This document shows, piece by piece, positions 22,400 to 33,496 of a stretch of 64,000 bases of DNA. Where the stretch lies: the NCBI GenBank assembly GCA_932521025.1, contig OW051471.1, positions 10,168,001 to 10,232,000 of the forward strand, in the 5' to 3' direction. Positions within the stretch are counted from its first letter, which is position 1. The number at the start of each line of letters is the position of its first letter. A program made the position numbers and the translations under genes. The stretch comes from Oscheius onirici (Eukaryota > Nematoda > Chromadorea > Rhabditida > Rhabditidae). Under the pieces are notes generated by a model. It searched no databases and was not told the origin of the DNA. It saw only the letters and a program-made list of their open reading frames with translations.

Positions 22400-25300
22400 A
22401 TGTCTTCAAAATTCCTCCATTTACAAGGCCTTCGGGCACTAGCCATCATCTTCGTGGTTCTATTCCACTTTTTCCCAAAATTCTTTCCGAATGGCTACCT
22501 CGGAGTGGACCAGTTTTTCCTACTTTCTGGCTATCTGATGACAATGATGCTGGAAAGAAATCCCAAAGTTTCATTTCACAATATTTTGGATTTCTTCTAT
22601 AGGCGAGTGAAGCGGATTGTTCCGCTCTACTATTTAGCTACGCTTATGATTTTAGGTTAGAGTGGTCAGCGTAATAGGGCGAAGTTTTTTTTTCAGTTTC
22701 CATGACCATTACACCGATGAGGACGTGGAAAACTAACTACGACTCAGCTGGAAATGCTTTAATATTTTCTACCAATCTTGTAAGACCAACTGGATCAGAA
22801 GGATATAATGAGAGGGTGAGTATTGCCACCATTTTAAGTCTTTCTATTTAACAGAAAACTTCTTCTAGAAAAGATGTTTCAGCTCGGTATGGGCGTCGAC
22901 ATGTTCACTCACACTTGGTCCCTGTCAGTAGAAATGCAGTTCTACTTTCTTTTTCCTTTTATTTTTTACTTTGCTGCCGTATTCAAAGAGCATCGTAGAA
23001 CTGCGGTGATTCTTCTCCTCGGTATGTTCTTTTCTACCTTTCTTCAAAACGCATTTCAGCAACCATGTCACTATTCTTTCAAACTCACACGGACGAGTTT
23101 CTCGCCTTTTACAACGTTTTTGCCCGGATATGGCAGTTTTTGGCTGGAATGCTAATCTTTTACGAGTCACAAGAGACAGTGAAGAAAACAGGAAAAAGCT
23201 TGGAACTGCAAGAATCTTTGCTGGAAAAAGATGATCTTGAAGAAGAAACATTTGACACTAAAGAGATCAAAGTTCGACAATTGGTCACATACGTCAGCTT
23301 AGCTGCCAGTATAGCTATGTTGTCAACAACGGAGAGTGTTTCTCCAATGGTTGGAAGGTACTCTTTCTTTGTGTCTTGCCAACGAAACTTTTGAGAGTAG
23401 TGATAATTCTTATGACTGCCCTGATTGTGCATGTTGGAGAAAAATGTTGTATCCTAGAAAACCAGGTGGTCGTCTTCATTGGAGAGATCTCATATGGCTG
23501 GTATCTGGTCCATTGGCCTGTTTGTGCTCTCTTGAAGATGAATGGATTCGTAGGAGATCTATGTTTGTTGACTCTTTTTAATTTTTATCTGTTTTTTAAA
23601 TTGAGCCTTGATCTCATAGTATGTAAATTAGATTTACCTCCCGAAGGAGAGCATACATCGGAAGAAGAGCAACCATCAGAAGCAAAACGTCTGAGAAAGT
23701 AATCACCTTATTGTTAGAGCATGGTTGATGTTCGGAAAATCATCTCCCCAAGCTATTATTTACAATGCAACGAGATTTTGTTTAACAGAGAAAACACTTT
23801 GCCTTTGCTGAAGATTGGAAATAACGATACGTTCAGACATGTTGTACGGGCTCATTGCTTCCTTCCTCATAAGCACTGTTATCTACTTCATTTACGAGAA
23901 GCACTATCGCTACTGGGACTCGCTGAAAATTTTCACTGCTGTATCACTTCTTCTAATACTGAACGGAAACGCTCTCTTTGTAATATCAGGTGTTTTTCTT
24001 TTTTCATTTGACTTTTTCAATTTCAGGCAAGATTCCGCAAGAGTCAGCCCTTTCCCTGCAACAAACTGTCACTCAAAAGACTCCATTTTCTTTGAACAAA
24101 GAGTCGATATACAACTACGAATCGGACTTTTTGAACACGATGACTTATGGGTACGAAAATAAGACGAAGGAAGAAAGAGCCAAGCTGAACGATGCTATGA
24201 GTGCCGGTGACTCGAAGCAGACCAGAACTTATCCTTGTATCAAACAGAAAACCAATAGTACAAAGGAAATACGCTGCTTGAGTGTAAGTTGTTGGGACTT
24301 AAAACAGAAACAGAAGTTATCTTCCAGGAATTTAACAACACGAGCTCAAATTACACTCTTCTTGTAATGGGCAACAGTTATACTGGAAACGCAATGTCGA
24401 CCATCTTGAACGCATGTGGAGACGTCTTTCAAAAGATCTATAGCACGTGGACTCCTTGTAGGTTTTTTATTACTTTTGACGAGCCCTAATACTTTCAAAG
24501 CATACACCTATAGACAAATATCTTGTCAACACAAACAGTTTAGTAGCTCTGGTTGCTAGTTTTGCCGTAAAGTAGCTCTGCGGCGCTGAATTGTAGCTTT
24601 TTGTTAAAGTTATGGGTTACCATCAAATCAACAATCTTTTGAGAGATTCTGATTTGTCGGTCATGTAGAGACTGACGGACACCGTATTTGAATAAAATAG
24701 ATTTGGAGAACACGTCTGACTCCGTGATCACATTGCGTCTGATCCGTTCGTGATCTCAGACTTTTAAATTTGTGTTAATAGTATCAGGTACAAAAATCAT
24801 TTTATATAAGACCATCGCTTTAAAGTACTGTAAGGCTATGAATATTTTGATATCCAAATATCAGACTTTCAGCATGCACCCCTCTCGTCCGGGACAGGAA
24901 AGCTGCTGGTGGTACGGACTGTAGCATTGACTGGTTCTTCGTGGATGCTCTGAAACAATTCAAGCCAGACTACGTGTTTCTCGTCTCTAGACATCTTGAT
25001 GTCAATATTATAGACAAAGGTACTAATCCATTTAACGACCGCATCTGGAAGGTAAAGCGGGTCTTTGTTTTCGAAAAGGCAGCGTTCAGGAAATGGTTGA
25101 TAAGTTGAATGAAATCGAAAAGCTAGTGACAAAGAAAATCTATATTTTGGACACTTTCGAATGGCCTCCAAACAATATGGCCAGCAGGTTATCGGCATTT
25201 TTGAGGAAAGGAGTGAAATTTAACGAGGTTTGTTTCTACTGTGACAGAAACAAGAAAGTTCAGACCGACTTCTTCAATCCTTATCACAAAGACTGGTACC

Positions 25301-25509
25301 CTGTGGCTAAGAGAAGACTCACCAGATTGTCCAAACTATGTAAAAAGTGCGAGCTATTCGATTACACTGAACAATTTTTCATCGACGGAAAACTGCACTA
25401 TTTTGACCCCAAATATCATGTGAGCTTTTTCACATATCCTCTGCATGTTAGTCCAGTGGGACTTGCAAGAGTTGCACCGTTATATCATCATATCTGCCAT
25501 AATTTATAG
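22400..25509 (+). CDS. OAC-type acyltransferase oac-B
   Basis: 693-aa paralog of oac-A with the same domain order: acyltransferase-3 membrane domain (LHLQGLRALAIIFVVLFHFF, VDQFFLLSGYLM, RRVKRIVPLYYLA), an extracellular segment, then the SGNH-like domain (LLVMGNSYTGN, LHVSPVGLARVAP). Eleven exons: 22400-22655, 22697-22815, 22883-23021, 23060-23357, 23396-23562, 23837-23989, 24027-24283, 24328-24457, 24873-25051, 25090-25227, 25264-25509. Most exon lengths equal those of oac-C and oac-D. Two weak points: exon 5 follows a GAG acceptor and ends at an unusual donor (GTTTGT), and reading through that donor stays open to a Glu-rich, basic end at 23702. The long intron 8 contains a retroelement fragment. 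TTTTCAGA precedes the ATG. Confidence 0.88.
24540..24731 (-). repeat. possible retrotransposon integrase relic in oac-B intron 8
   Basis: The - strand frame reads LFKYGVRQSLHDRQIR and then FSAAELLYGK. These resemble, in order, the 'YGVP..LHSDQG' and 'P.ELLYG' blocks of gypsy-type integrases, but the spacing is far too short, so this would be an internally deleted fragment. The intron is otherwise ordinary and oac-B splicing seems unaffected. Confidence 0.35.
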
Positions 25510-25883
25510 AGCTTTAAACAAACGAATATAGATTTCAATTCAAGATCGTACGAAGTTTGCATTTGTATAACAAAATATGATGAGGCTGAATTGGATCTAG
25601 GCGGTAGAGAGTTTGGTGAATTTTCTCTTGCTATTGGTTTCTTCCCAGTTCGTCATCACATCCACTTGAATATCCGAACAAATGTATTGCAGGCAAAGAT
25701 GTTCTAGGCTATTCCACTGGAAGATTCTAAAAAGAGTTACAGGTTCAGGCTGCGTCAAGTGAACTGTTTTATGACCGACACAGCTCACAGTTTGCAGCGA
25801 ACGGTAATAACGTAACTTTTTTCATTGAATGAGATCAAATGTTTATTCGGAAAAGAATGACAATGCACACATTACATTGTGTG
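25510..25883. other. convergent 3' spacer, oac-B / innexin
   Basis: About 370 bp between the stop codons of two convergent genes. No repeat or further gene is seen. Confidence 0.4.
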
Positions 25884-27240
25884 CTAAACATTATTGTTAT
25901 TGCCGAAGAGGACATCGCTGGCTTTTCCGAAAGTCTTCCGAACCATAACGCCTGTTACATCCTTACCGACATGGTTTTCGAGTATAGCGAACAGAATAAG
26001 ACCTTCTAAAAAGCAACTTGAACGGAGACAACAAGTATTATTACCTGGTTTGCAAAGAATGTCGAAATAATAACTTTTTGCTTCGTTGTAGCGATTCGAC
26101 AACTCTACATCTCCCAGAACAGCATATTTTTTCTTTCTCAGATAAGCGGAAATTTCGAACTTTCGTTGGATGTATGCCGAGCCTTTGGCTTCATGAAGTA
26201 GAACCAAAAGAGCGTAGAAAATCCAAATGGCCAAAAGTGTTCTGTAACTCAAAGACTTTCCGTTTTTTGAAGTCGTTATACCTCAAAAAGACAAAGACTT
26301 TGAAGCACAGCTCCTGTTCAGTCATAGCACAAGTTGCTATTTCAGAGTTGACATCACAGTGAGCGACGTAATAGAATGACTTAATAATGTGGTGTCTGTT
26401 GATCCGTGGCAGGGGAATGCTGATACCTTGAAAATCCTAACTAACTAGGAGAAACAGAAACATACAAAAATTTTGCACCAAGAAACCATGTCGACTCCGA
26501 GAGCATAATGGAGGCAGAAGTACTGTATGACTGAAGTTACAACGACGGAGAGTCTGAACAGATGATAGTTTCTGTTGTTTCCGTTGCCTCTGAACAAAAA
26601 CGGTAAATATAGCTGAACAAAATAACTTGCTTGAACTGACAGAACTGAAGATAGTTCCACACTTGATTGACATGAAATTCTGTACGATTTCCGTTTTTGC
26701 CAATCACATTTGCGTCTCGTATGATGGCTTTAGCGATGCGATCAACACCACTCTCTAAATTGAATTTCAGACAAGTGATATTCAAGCAACCTTTGGTCAG
26801 AGTCTCCCATATCCACCAAGGAATGAGGCAAAATGTAATTTTAAGAATGATCACAAAGGGAAACGTCAAGTAGTAGTTTGCGGTGTTCTGAAAATGGGAA
26901 GAATATGAAGAGATGGGAAAAATGGGAAGTGACTTGGGAAAAGTTTAGTTTCCAAAGATATGAAAAGTACTTACTGATCTGCCGCCAGATGTTCAGTTGA
27001 ACTGTGAGGAAAATTGACAAAGAGACTGTACAAAAGATTCTTTTACTTCGTTTTCCGGAAGATAGCATTTAACGCTGTCGGTGAACCATCTAAAGCACAT
27101 TAAGTTCAACTATTAATGAAACTAACAGTTGGTAAGCCATGTAAAGGCCAGCCAAGGCGAGCCCTCGTGGTACATATTTACAGTAGTAGGTGTCCATGGT
27201 AAAACGTAGAGCAAGGGATCGAGATGTATGACTGACCCTC
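25884..27240 (-). CDS. innexin-like gap-junction channel gene
   Basis: The blocks, in order on the - strand, match an innexin. N-terminal TM1 region: LRFTMDTYYCKYV and GLALAGLYMAYQL (about 27205-27110). First extracellular loop with two Cys: VKCYLPENE and SLCQF (about 27060-26990). TM2: TFPFVIILKITFCLIPWWIW (about 26870-26810). An intracellular loop with ANVIGKNGN. Second extracellular loop with two Cys: AHCDVNSEIATCAM (about 26350-26310). TM4: TLLAIWIFYALLVLLHEAKG (about 26240-26180). C-terminus to 25884. Innexins form invertebrate gap junctions and hemichannels. A TGA lies in the apparent frame near 26975, just before the NTANYY exon, and I found no donor that removes it, so the gene may be broken or my splice is wrong there. 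The true start is not certain. Confidence 0.65.
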
Positions 27241-27532
27241 TCAAAAGCTCTTCCAGTCAGCAGATTTAGCTTTTGATGTTTCGCTTATCTTATCTTCGAT
27301 TTCTATCGATTTCAACATGACCCACAAAATCTTTCGTCTTGTCAATCTTCCAAACTTCCTAAACTGGAAAACAGATATTTCAGTATTTTGTTGGTTGCAG
27401 CAAAGACTGTACAAGGCCAATTCAAACGAATTCAGTCTATGGAATATGATTTCGTTCTCCAAACACTGAATTATGGAATATGAATACAGTGTATGGAGAA
27501 CGAGAATAAATGTTACTGGAGAGTTCAGTCTC

Positions 27533-28883
27533 TCTGTTAACTCGTCCATCCATACAACGTACAGGAAGACTCCATAGCATTTGTGGAGTCTGCCCTGTAC
27601 GTTCTAGTGGATTCTGACGGTAAGTGTGAAACTGGACCCATCGAGGACGACACAAAAGAGGCTCTGATCAAGAACGTGATTGTGAGCAGTGTTTCGAGGA
27701 AAATTTGCCATTGAGGCTGGCTTTCGTTTCGAGACCATGTCAGCCCTCTTTGGGCACTATTCTGCCCATCCTCTTAGGGTGAATCAGCTCGTCGTTCAGC
27801 TTCGCAGAGAAAGAGAGAGTCGAGAGCCACATCGCACTGCCCCCGTTGCCACTAAAAGCCCCTTCCATCTGCTTATCATTCCGTATATTTGCCGCTGTGA
27901 GAACAAAAAATGTGTTGTTATAAAGTTCCTGAGCTGAGCGGGTTCGTGTTCAATCGCCTCATTTGGCGAGCTAACAATTATTCACTCGTACGAGAGTCAC
28001 CACGCAACGTCCTGAAAATGTCCCGATCCGAAACGGACTGCGCCCCGTCTCTGGACCTCACCCGGCCTCGGAGTTTCTGCTATTCCTCTTCTTGGTATTC
28101 GGTATCCGTAGTAGTGGTGATGAGAGTATACCACCTGACAAACGGTATGGAGTCAATAACAACGATCAGGTAAAAGTTTTTATTGTCGTTTGTTATTCGT
28201 TTTCGTTCTCGACTATATCATTGACGAGGAAGGCTATCAGCTTCCCGCCAATGCCCAGATGCCAATTGACTGAAGGTTGCTCCTTTTCGTTGACTTCTTT
28301 CTTCACAATGATCCTCTTGCTACTTCTTTTGAAAGCCTCCGTATCGTTCACAATCCTCAGAAGTCGACTTTGCCAATCTTGACAGACATAATGTAGTTCA
28401 TCGTCGTCAGGTCCAGCTGCTACAACATTTTCTTGACAGCTGCCATGTTCTCTTTGAAGACGCTGCTGTTCTGCCAGGGACGGTAGCTGCTACGACCAGA
28501 AGAAAGAGAAGAAGATGTGTGCCGCTATCGGTAGCCATGCTTCCAAGTGGGAGAACCTTCCAGCAGGGGTCGAGGCGATTGTACTAACTCTGGTAGAACA
28601 AGCAGACTAGTTTGACATGTCGGTATCTTGTCAAAACAGGATGAATCAAGGGATAAAGCATAATAAGTAAAGTTAACAGGAAACTTGCAAAACGGAGTTA
28701 ACTGATTGTTAGCAAAATTCGTGGCTAGGACCTCTCTTTTGATGAACTGAACAAATGTCATTTTGAACAACGTCAGAACGCGCACAGACCACGAAAGAAA
28801 AATCAAGTCTTGCAGAGTCTCTCTGTACACTCATACAACCATGTAACGTATAGGCAGACTCCACAACATTTATGGAGTCTCTG
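27533..28883. repeat. dispersed direct repeat with GACTCCA...TGGAGTC hairpin
   Basis: A unit of about 60 bp (27533-27590) recurs, diverged, at 28815-28883. Both contain a short hairpin: AGACTCCATAGCATTTGTGG and AGACTCCACAACATTTATGG, each followed by AGTCT. A third partial copy (CACTCGTCCATCCCTGTAA) follows at about 28886. They may mark ends of an element covering 27.5-28.9 kb or be independent short repeats. Confidence 0.5.
27689..28591 (+). CDS. unassigned possible exons between repeat copies
   Basis: Two stretches have protein-like open frames. About 28014-28170 has a hydrophobic core (FLLFLFLVFGI) and ends at a GTAAAA donor. About 28335-28591 has a frame without an ATG containing RRQVQLLQHFLDSC and a basic RRKRRR run, ending TAA. 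I could not connect them. They may belong to a transposon delimited by the repeat copies at 27.5 and 28.8 kb, or to an unknown gene. Confidence 0.2.
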
Positions 28884-28899
28884 TACACTCGTCCATCCC

Positions 28900-29534
28900 T
28901 GTAAGTGTACGAAGAACGAATAGTCTTTCCAGTAGACCTGCACAAAATTTGTGGAGGAACGGCTCAGGCCCATGGAACATCTCTCTGTGGTCTAGTATAT
29001 TCCAGCTTTCGTAGACCATTTAGTCTGTTTTTTTCAGCATTGGGCAAAAAAAGACTGGATGGATGTGGTTATTTTTGTTTCTTTGCGCAAAAACAGACTA
29101 AATGAAGGGCATGACCTGAACATCACAAAGCTGGAAAATAAATAAAATCACGACCTAGGAAATTGAAAATCGTCTTTGAAGGTTTTTATAAAAAAGGGTT
29201 GGAGCTAAAGTAGATGCCCCGATTATACCAGCTCATGTTTATTTCCTACCGTTAGCTTGAGGATTTAATAGCTGCAACAATGACTTGAACCTGTACCATG
29301 AGTGAATTTTAGGAGCAGACCAACTTCTTCTCAACGTATTTCCAAGTGCTCATTTGTTGAAAAGTTTAGGTACCCCCATGAGAATCTTGGAATAAACCGG
29401 GAAGGTAACTATTTCACTAGATCAATTTATTTTATTGGCAAAGGATGATCCCTTGTTTGATCGTCCGTCGAGTGTCGTGTATTCCCACGCAGCGGAGTAA
29501 TCATTTTGGAAATGGACTAATCTGTCTGTCAGTC
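28900..29534. other. intergenic region upstream of oac-C
   Basis: No gene-like frame. CTGTCAGTC precedes the oac-C ATG, consistent with a trans-splice acceptor as in the other oac genes. Confidence 0.4.
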
Positions 29535-32064
29535 ATGGTCTCCAAACTCCTCCATCTTCAAGGTCTTCGTGCTCTGGCCATCATCTTCGTAGTTCTATTC
29601 CACTTTTTCCCAAAGTTCTTTCCAAATGGCTACCTCGGAGTGGATCAGTTTTTTCTACTATCTGGCTATCTCATGACGATGATGTTGGAACAGAAGGAAA
29701 AGCTTTCTATTGGCATCATGACAAACTTTTTCTACAAGCGGCTCAAACGAATAGTTCCTCTGTATTATCTTGCAACTTTACTAATTCTGGGTTTGTTTGC
29801 AATAGAAGTCTACAAACCGTCCAGTTTTGATAAACTTAACGCCGACAATTACTTGGACCACCAACTGCGACTCAGCTTTTGGGGCCATCCTCTTTACAAC
29901 CAATCTCATAAGACCTACAGGACTTGAAGGATATAATGAAAGGGTAAGCCACTTTTGCGTTATGAAAGTGGATAGAAGGAGTCCTGAAAAAGTCTCTTGA
30001 CAAAAAACTTTCAGCTCGGCATGGGAGTCGACATGTTCACTCATACTTGGTCTCTGGCTGTAGAAATGCAATTCTACTTTCTCTTCCCGCTCATTTTCTT
30101 TGTTACGCAGACTTTCAACAAACCCTATCAAAGCGTTATTCCCATGTTTCTAGGTGCACCTTTATTTTTTAAACAGTCCATTCCAAAACTTTGTTCAGGT
30201 GCCACATCTCTATTTTTTCATGCCCAGACCGATCAATTTCTATCCTTTTACTGCGTTTTTGCACGTATTTGGGAGTTTATGGCCGGAATGCTGATCTATT
30301 ACGAGTCGAATAAGAGAGAAAAAGAAGGCTATAGTTACGAGCATCTTGATGTTCTTTTGGATGAAACCTCGATTTATGAAGTGAAAGATCAATCACTCCG
30401 GCGGTTTGTTGCTTATCTGGTGTTGACAGCAACGGTAGTTCTCCTGTCAACAAAAGAAGCCGTCAATCCCTTAGCTGGAAGGTAAACTAGGAAGATCACG
30501 TTTTTAAGTTTTCAGAGTTCTAATAATCCTCATGACAGCTCTGATAGTACATGTCGGTGAAAAGTGCTGGCTTTTAGAAAACAGGGCCATAGTTTTTATT
30601 GGAGAAATATCTTACGGATGGTATCTTGTTCATTGGCCTGTGGTAGCAATACTGAAAATGAACAAATGGACAAGCCATGAACGTGAGTTTCAACATTTTC
30701 TTCTCAGAAAAAGGTCACTTAGTTGTCAGTACAACTTATCTTTTTCAGACATGCTTGCTGGCCTCGGACTCACCATTATCATCAGCGCAATAATTTATTT
30801 CGCTTATGAGACCCAATATCGGTCGTGGGACTGGCAAAAGATTTCGCTAACGGTTTCTGGACTGCTTCTATTGAACGGAGCTGCTTACATGAACATTTCA
30901 GGTTCACTCCATTTTGGACAGCTTCTATAAATTTTCCAGTCCAACTGCCTGAAAACAACCATCTTCCCAGCTCTCAGTTGTTGAACCTGACACGCCCGTA
31001 CTCAGCCAACCTGACTATTTACGGCTACGATTTCGAAAATCCTGATGGAACACTCTTTTATGAAAACATGACGAATGCTGAAAGAGCAAAATTGAACCAT
31101 GCCATGAGCGTCGGAGATTCTGCTCACACACGAGCTTATCCATGCACCAAGTTGCCGACAAAGGAAGAACGAGAAACTCGGTGTCTGAATGTAACATCTG
31201 GTTCAAACGGAACTTAAATTTAAGGAATTTCCCGACAGCGAAACTAATATGACTCTTCTTGTTATGGGAAACAGTTATACTGGAAATGCCATGACGACCA
31301 TATACAGAGAATGCGGAGATGTTTTCGCTAAAGTTTACAGTACCTGGGTGGCTGGTATGGTTAGCGCTAAAGAAAATACGAAGAAAACTTTGAGCTTGTA
31401 CACCCCTGACTCGAGACAGAGTCATCTCCGGAAGAGACTGTAGCATTGACGGTTTTTACTTGGATGCTGCTCAACAATTCAAACCCGACGTTCTGTTCAT
31501 TTTAGCTCGCTGGATGGACGTGAATATTATTGACCGCGGAACAAATCCGTTCAATGATCGAGTTTGGAAGGTAAGAGAAAACAATTTTTACGAAAAATTC
31601 ATTGCTCTCCTGAAAAAAAGGCAAAAAACTTTTACAGGAGATGGTCGACAGGATAACTGAAATTGAAAAACACGTCTCGAAGAAAATCTACATACTGGAC
31701 ACATTTGAGTGGCCACTAAACGCCATGGAGCAGAGATTATCACACTATTTGACTAAAGGAGTGCCCTTTAATGAGGTTGGCCCACTTTGTTCAAAAACAC
31801 AGCTTTCAGAGCGACTTTTTCATGCCAAGCCACAAGGAATGGTACAGAGTAGCCAAGTCAAGACTTGCCAGACTCGTCGAAATTTGCAAAAAGTGCCGCC
31901 TTTTCGACTATACCAATCAGTTTTACACCAACGGACAGCTGCATTATTACGATCCAAAGTATTTTGTCAGCTTTTTCGCGTATTCATTGCATCCGAATCC
32001 TGTGGGACTGGCTAGAATCGCGCCATTGTATCATCACATTTGCCATAATTTTGAGAGAGAATAA
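29535..32064 (+). CDS. OAC-type acyltransferase oac-C
   Basis: 688-aa paralog with acyltransferase-3 and SGNH-like halves. Exons: 29535-29790, 29825-29943, 30015-30153, 30199-30481, 30516-30682, 30749-30901, 30940-31190, 31225-31354, 31395-31570, 31638-31775, 31810-32064. Landmarks: LHLQGLRALAIIFVVLFHFF at the N-terminus, LGMGVDMFTHTWSLAVEMQ, YGWYLVHWPVVAILKMN, LLVMGNSYTGN, and LHPNPVGLARIAP. The last has NP where the paralogs have SP, next to the presumed catalytic His. The C-terminus is three residues longer (FERE). Introns are mostly 34-45 bp. Exons 8 and 9 follow AAG and GAG acceptors rather than CAG. The extracellular segment encoded by exon 7 is the most variable part between paralogs, which may reflect substrate choice. 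Confidence 0.9.
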
Positions 32065-33496
32065 TGAACAATTTTCCAATAATGTGTTCTTCCCAACAGT
32101 TTTTTTATTTTGTGTTGTTGAGATTCCGCTTTTATCTGTCTGTTCGAGGAGCAAACAAATTGCAGGGATTTAGAGGCAATACCTTGGTTTTTTAATTGAA
32201 CCTGGCAAAACAGCCATCACCTCAATTATAGAACTGTTAGAAATACTTGTCGTCCAAAGTTGTTCCACATTGGATTACCTGGTCGCGATTTGGATTTATT
32301 TTGCCACAAAATGAGAGCGAACAGTGCTGGCCAATTTTTGAACCCTTGTTTCGTTAAACCGGTCACACTTTTGATCCTTTGAGGAATGAATCCATACGCA
32401 ATATGTCAGTTCAGAATGGAATAGTTCTTTCTATATTCGGTCAGTTCAGCCAATAAATCAGATCAGCTGTGCAAATATTGGAAGGTTGCATCCACAGACG
32501 TATCGGTGGCCAGTTTGCCTTTTTGTCTATTAGTTCGGTCTATGCTTATGTTTTGGCCAAATTTTTCTGTTTTCTTTTGCATAGCTGAACTGTCAGAGTA
32601 CGTACATAAATTTATGGATTAGTTGACAAAATACCTGTTTTCTGTCTCAATCTCACGAACCAGCGATTGAAACTGGGAATATCGAATTTCTTTTACGAGT
32701 CGTGTGCTAACAATAAAACATCTTTTGTCCCAAAATCTAGTGAATCGTAGTATAAAAGATTCTCTGAAATTTGCTACAAAAGATCTATCATAGCACCCCG
32801 GTGAGAACTACACTGACCTCTCCATATATAGACAAAAAATTGAATTTTCCTCCAATGGTTTAAGTGTTCAGTGACAATATATTTTTCTTGTTGATTTTAG
32901 TATTAGACAGGAAAACTTGACTGAGTTCTTGAAAAGAAGCAACAAAGACTTTCGTCTCAAAGATGTTTTGTTGTTTTTCAACAAGACACAATTGACGGTC
33001 GGTCTACATTTGATAGAGTAGTCCGCTGTCATTGTCAAAGCGACGCGCCGAGAGCCTCAGATTGTCTAGATGGATTCGCAGGGCTCATTACGGGAACTCT
33101 TTTTCACCTCTCTCCACCACCCATTTCAGTATTTCTGCCTAGTTGAAAACTGGCAAAAACTTGCAGATCAATGGGGGAAAAACTAGAAATAACTAGTATT
33201 TATCGCAAAGACTTTGCCTGGGTTTGAACAAGAAACGATTGGCAATTGACCTACATCTGGTAGAGTGCCAAAGTAAGAGCCTCATTTTGGACGCTACTTG
33301 ACAACACCCCCCGTTAAACCTCAAAAGGCTGTTCCGATGGGTTTGTCGCGATCATTTCGGCTACACTTTTCGGAGTTCCTCTGTTGTTCTTTGCTCGTTC
33401 GAGCGCAGCAATTTGAATATCTTTTATTTGCGAGTCTGTTTTGAGCTAAGCAAGTTGCTAAGTTGCTATGCGCCAAACAAACGTATTAAATTCAGA
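32065..33496. other. oac-C / oac-D spacer with a degenerate tandem repeat
   Basis: 1.4 kb without a gene. Two diverged copies of a unit occur at about 32950-33070 and 33210-33300; both contain CAAAGA(T/C)TTTG, then GG(T/C)CTACAT(T/C)TG(A/G)TAGAGT, and then AGAGCCTCA. The last bases (TTCAGA) are the acceptor before the oac-D ATG. Confidence 0.45.
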
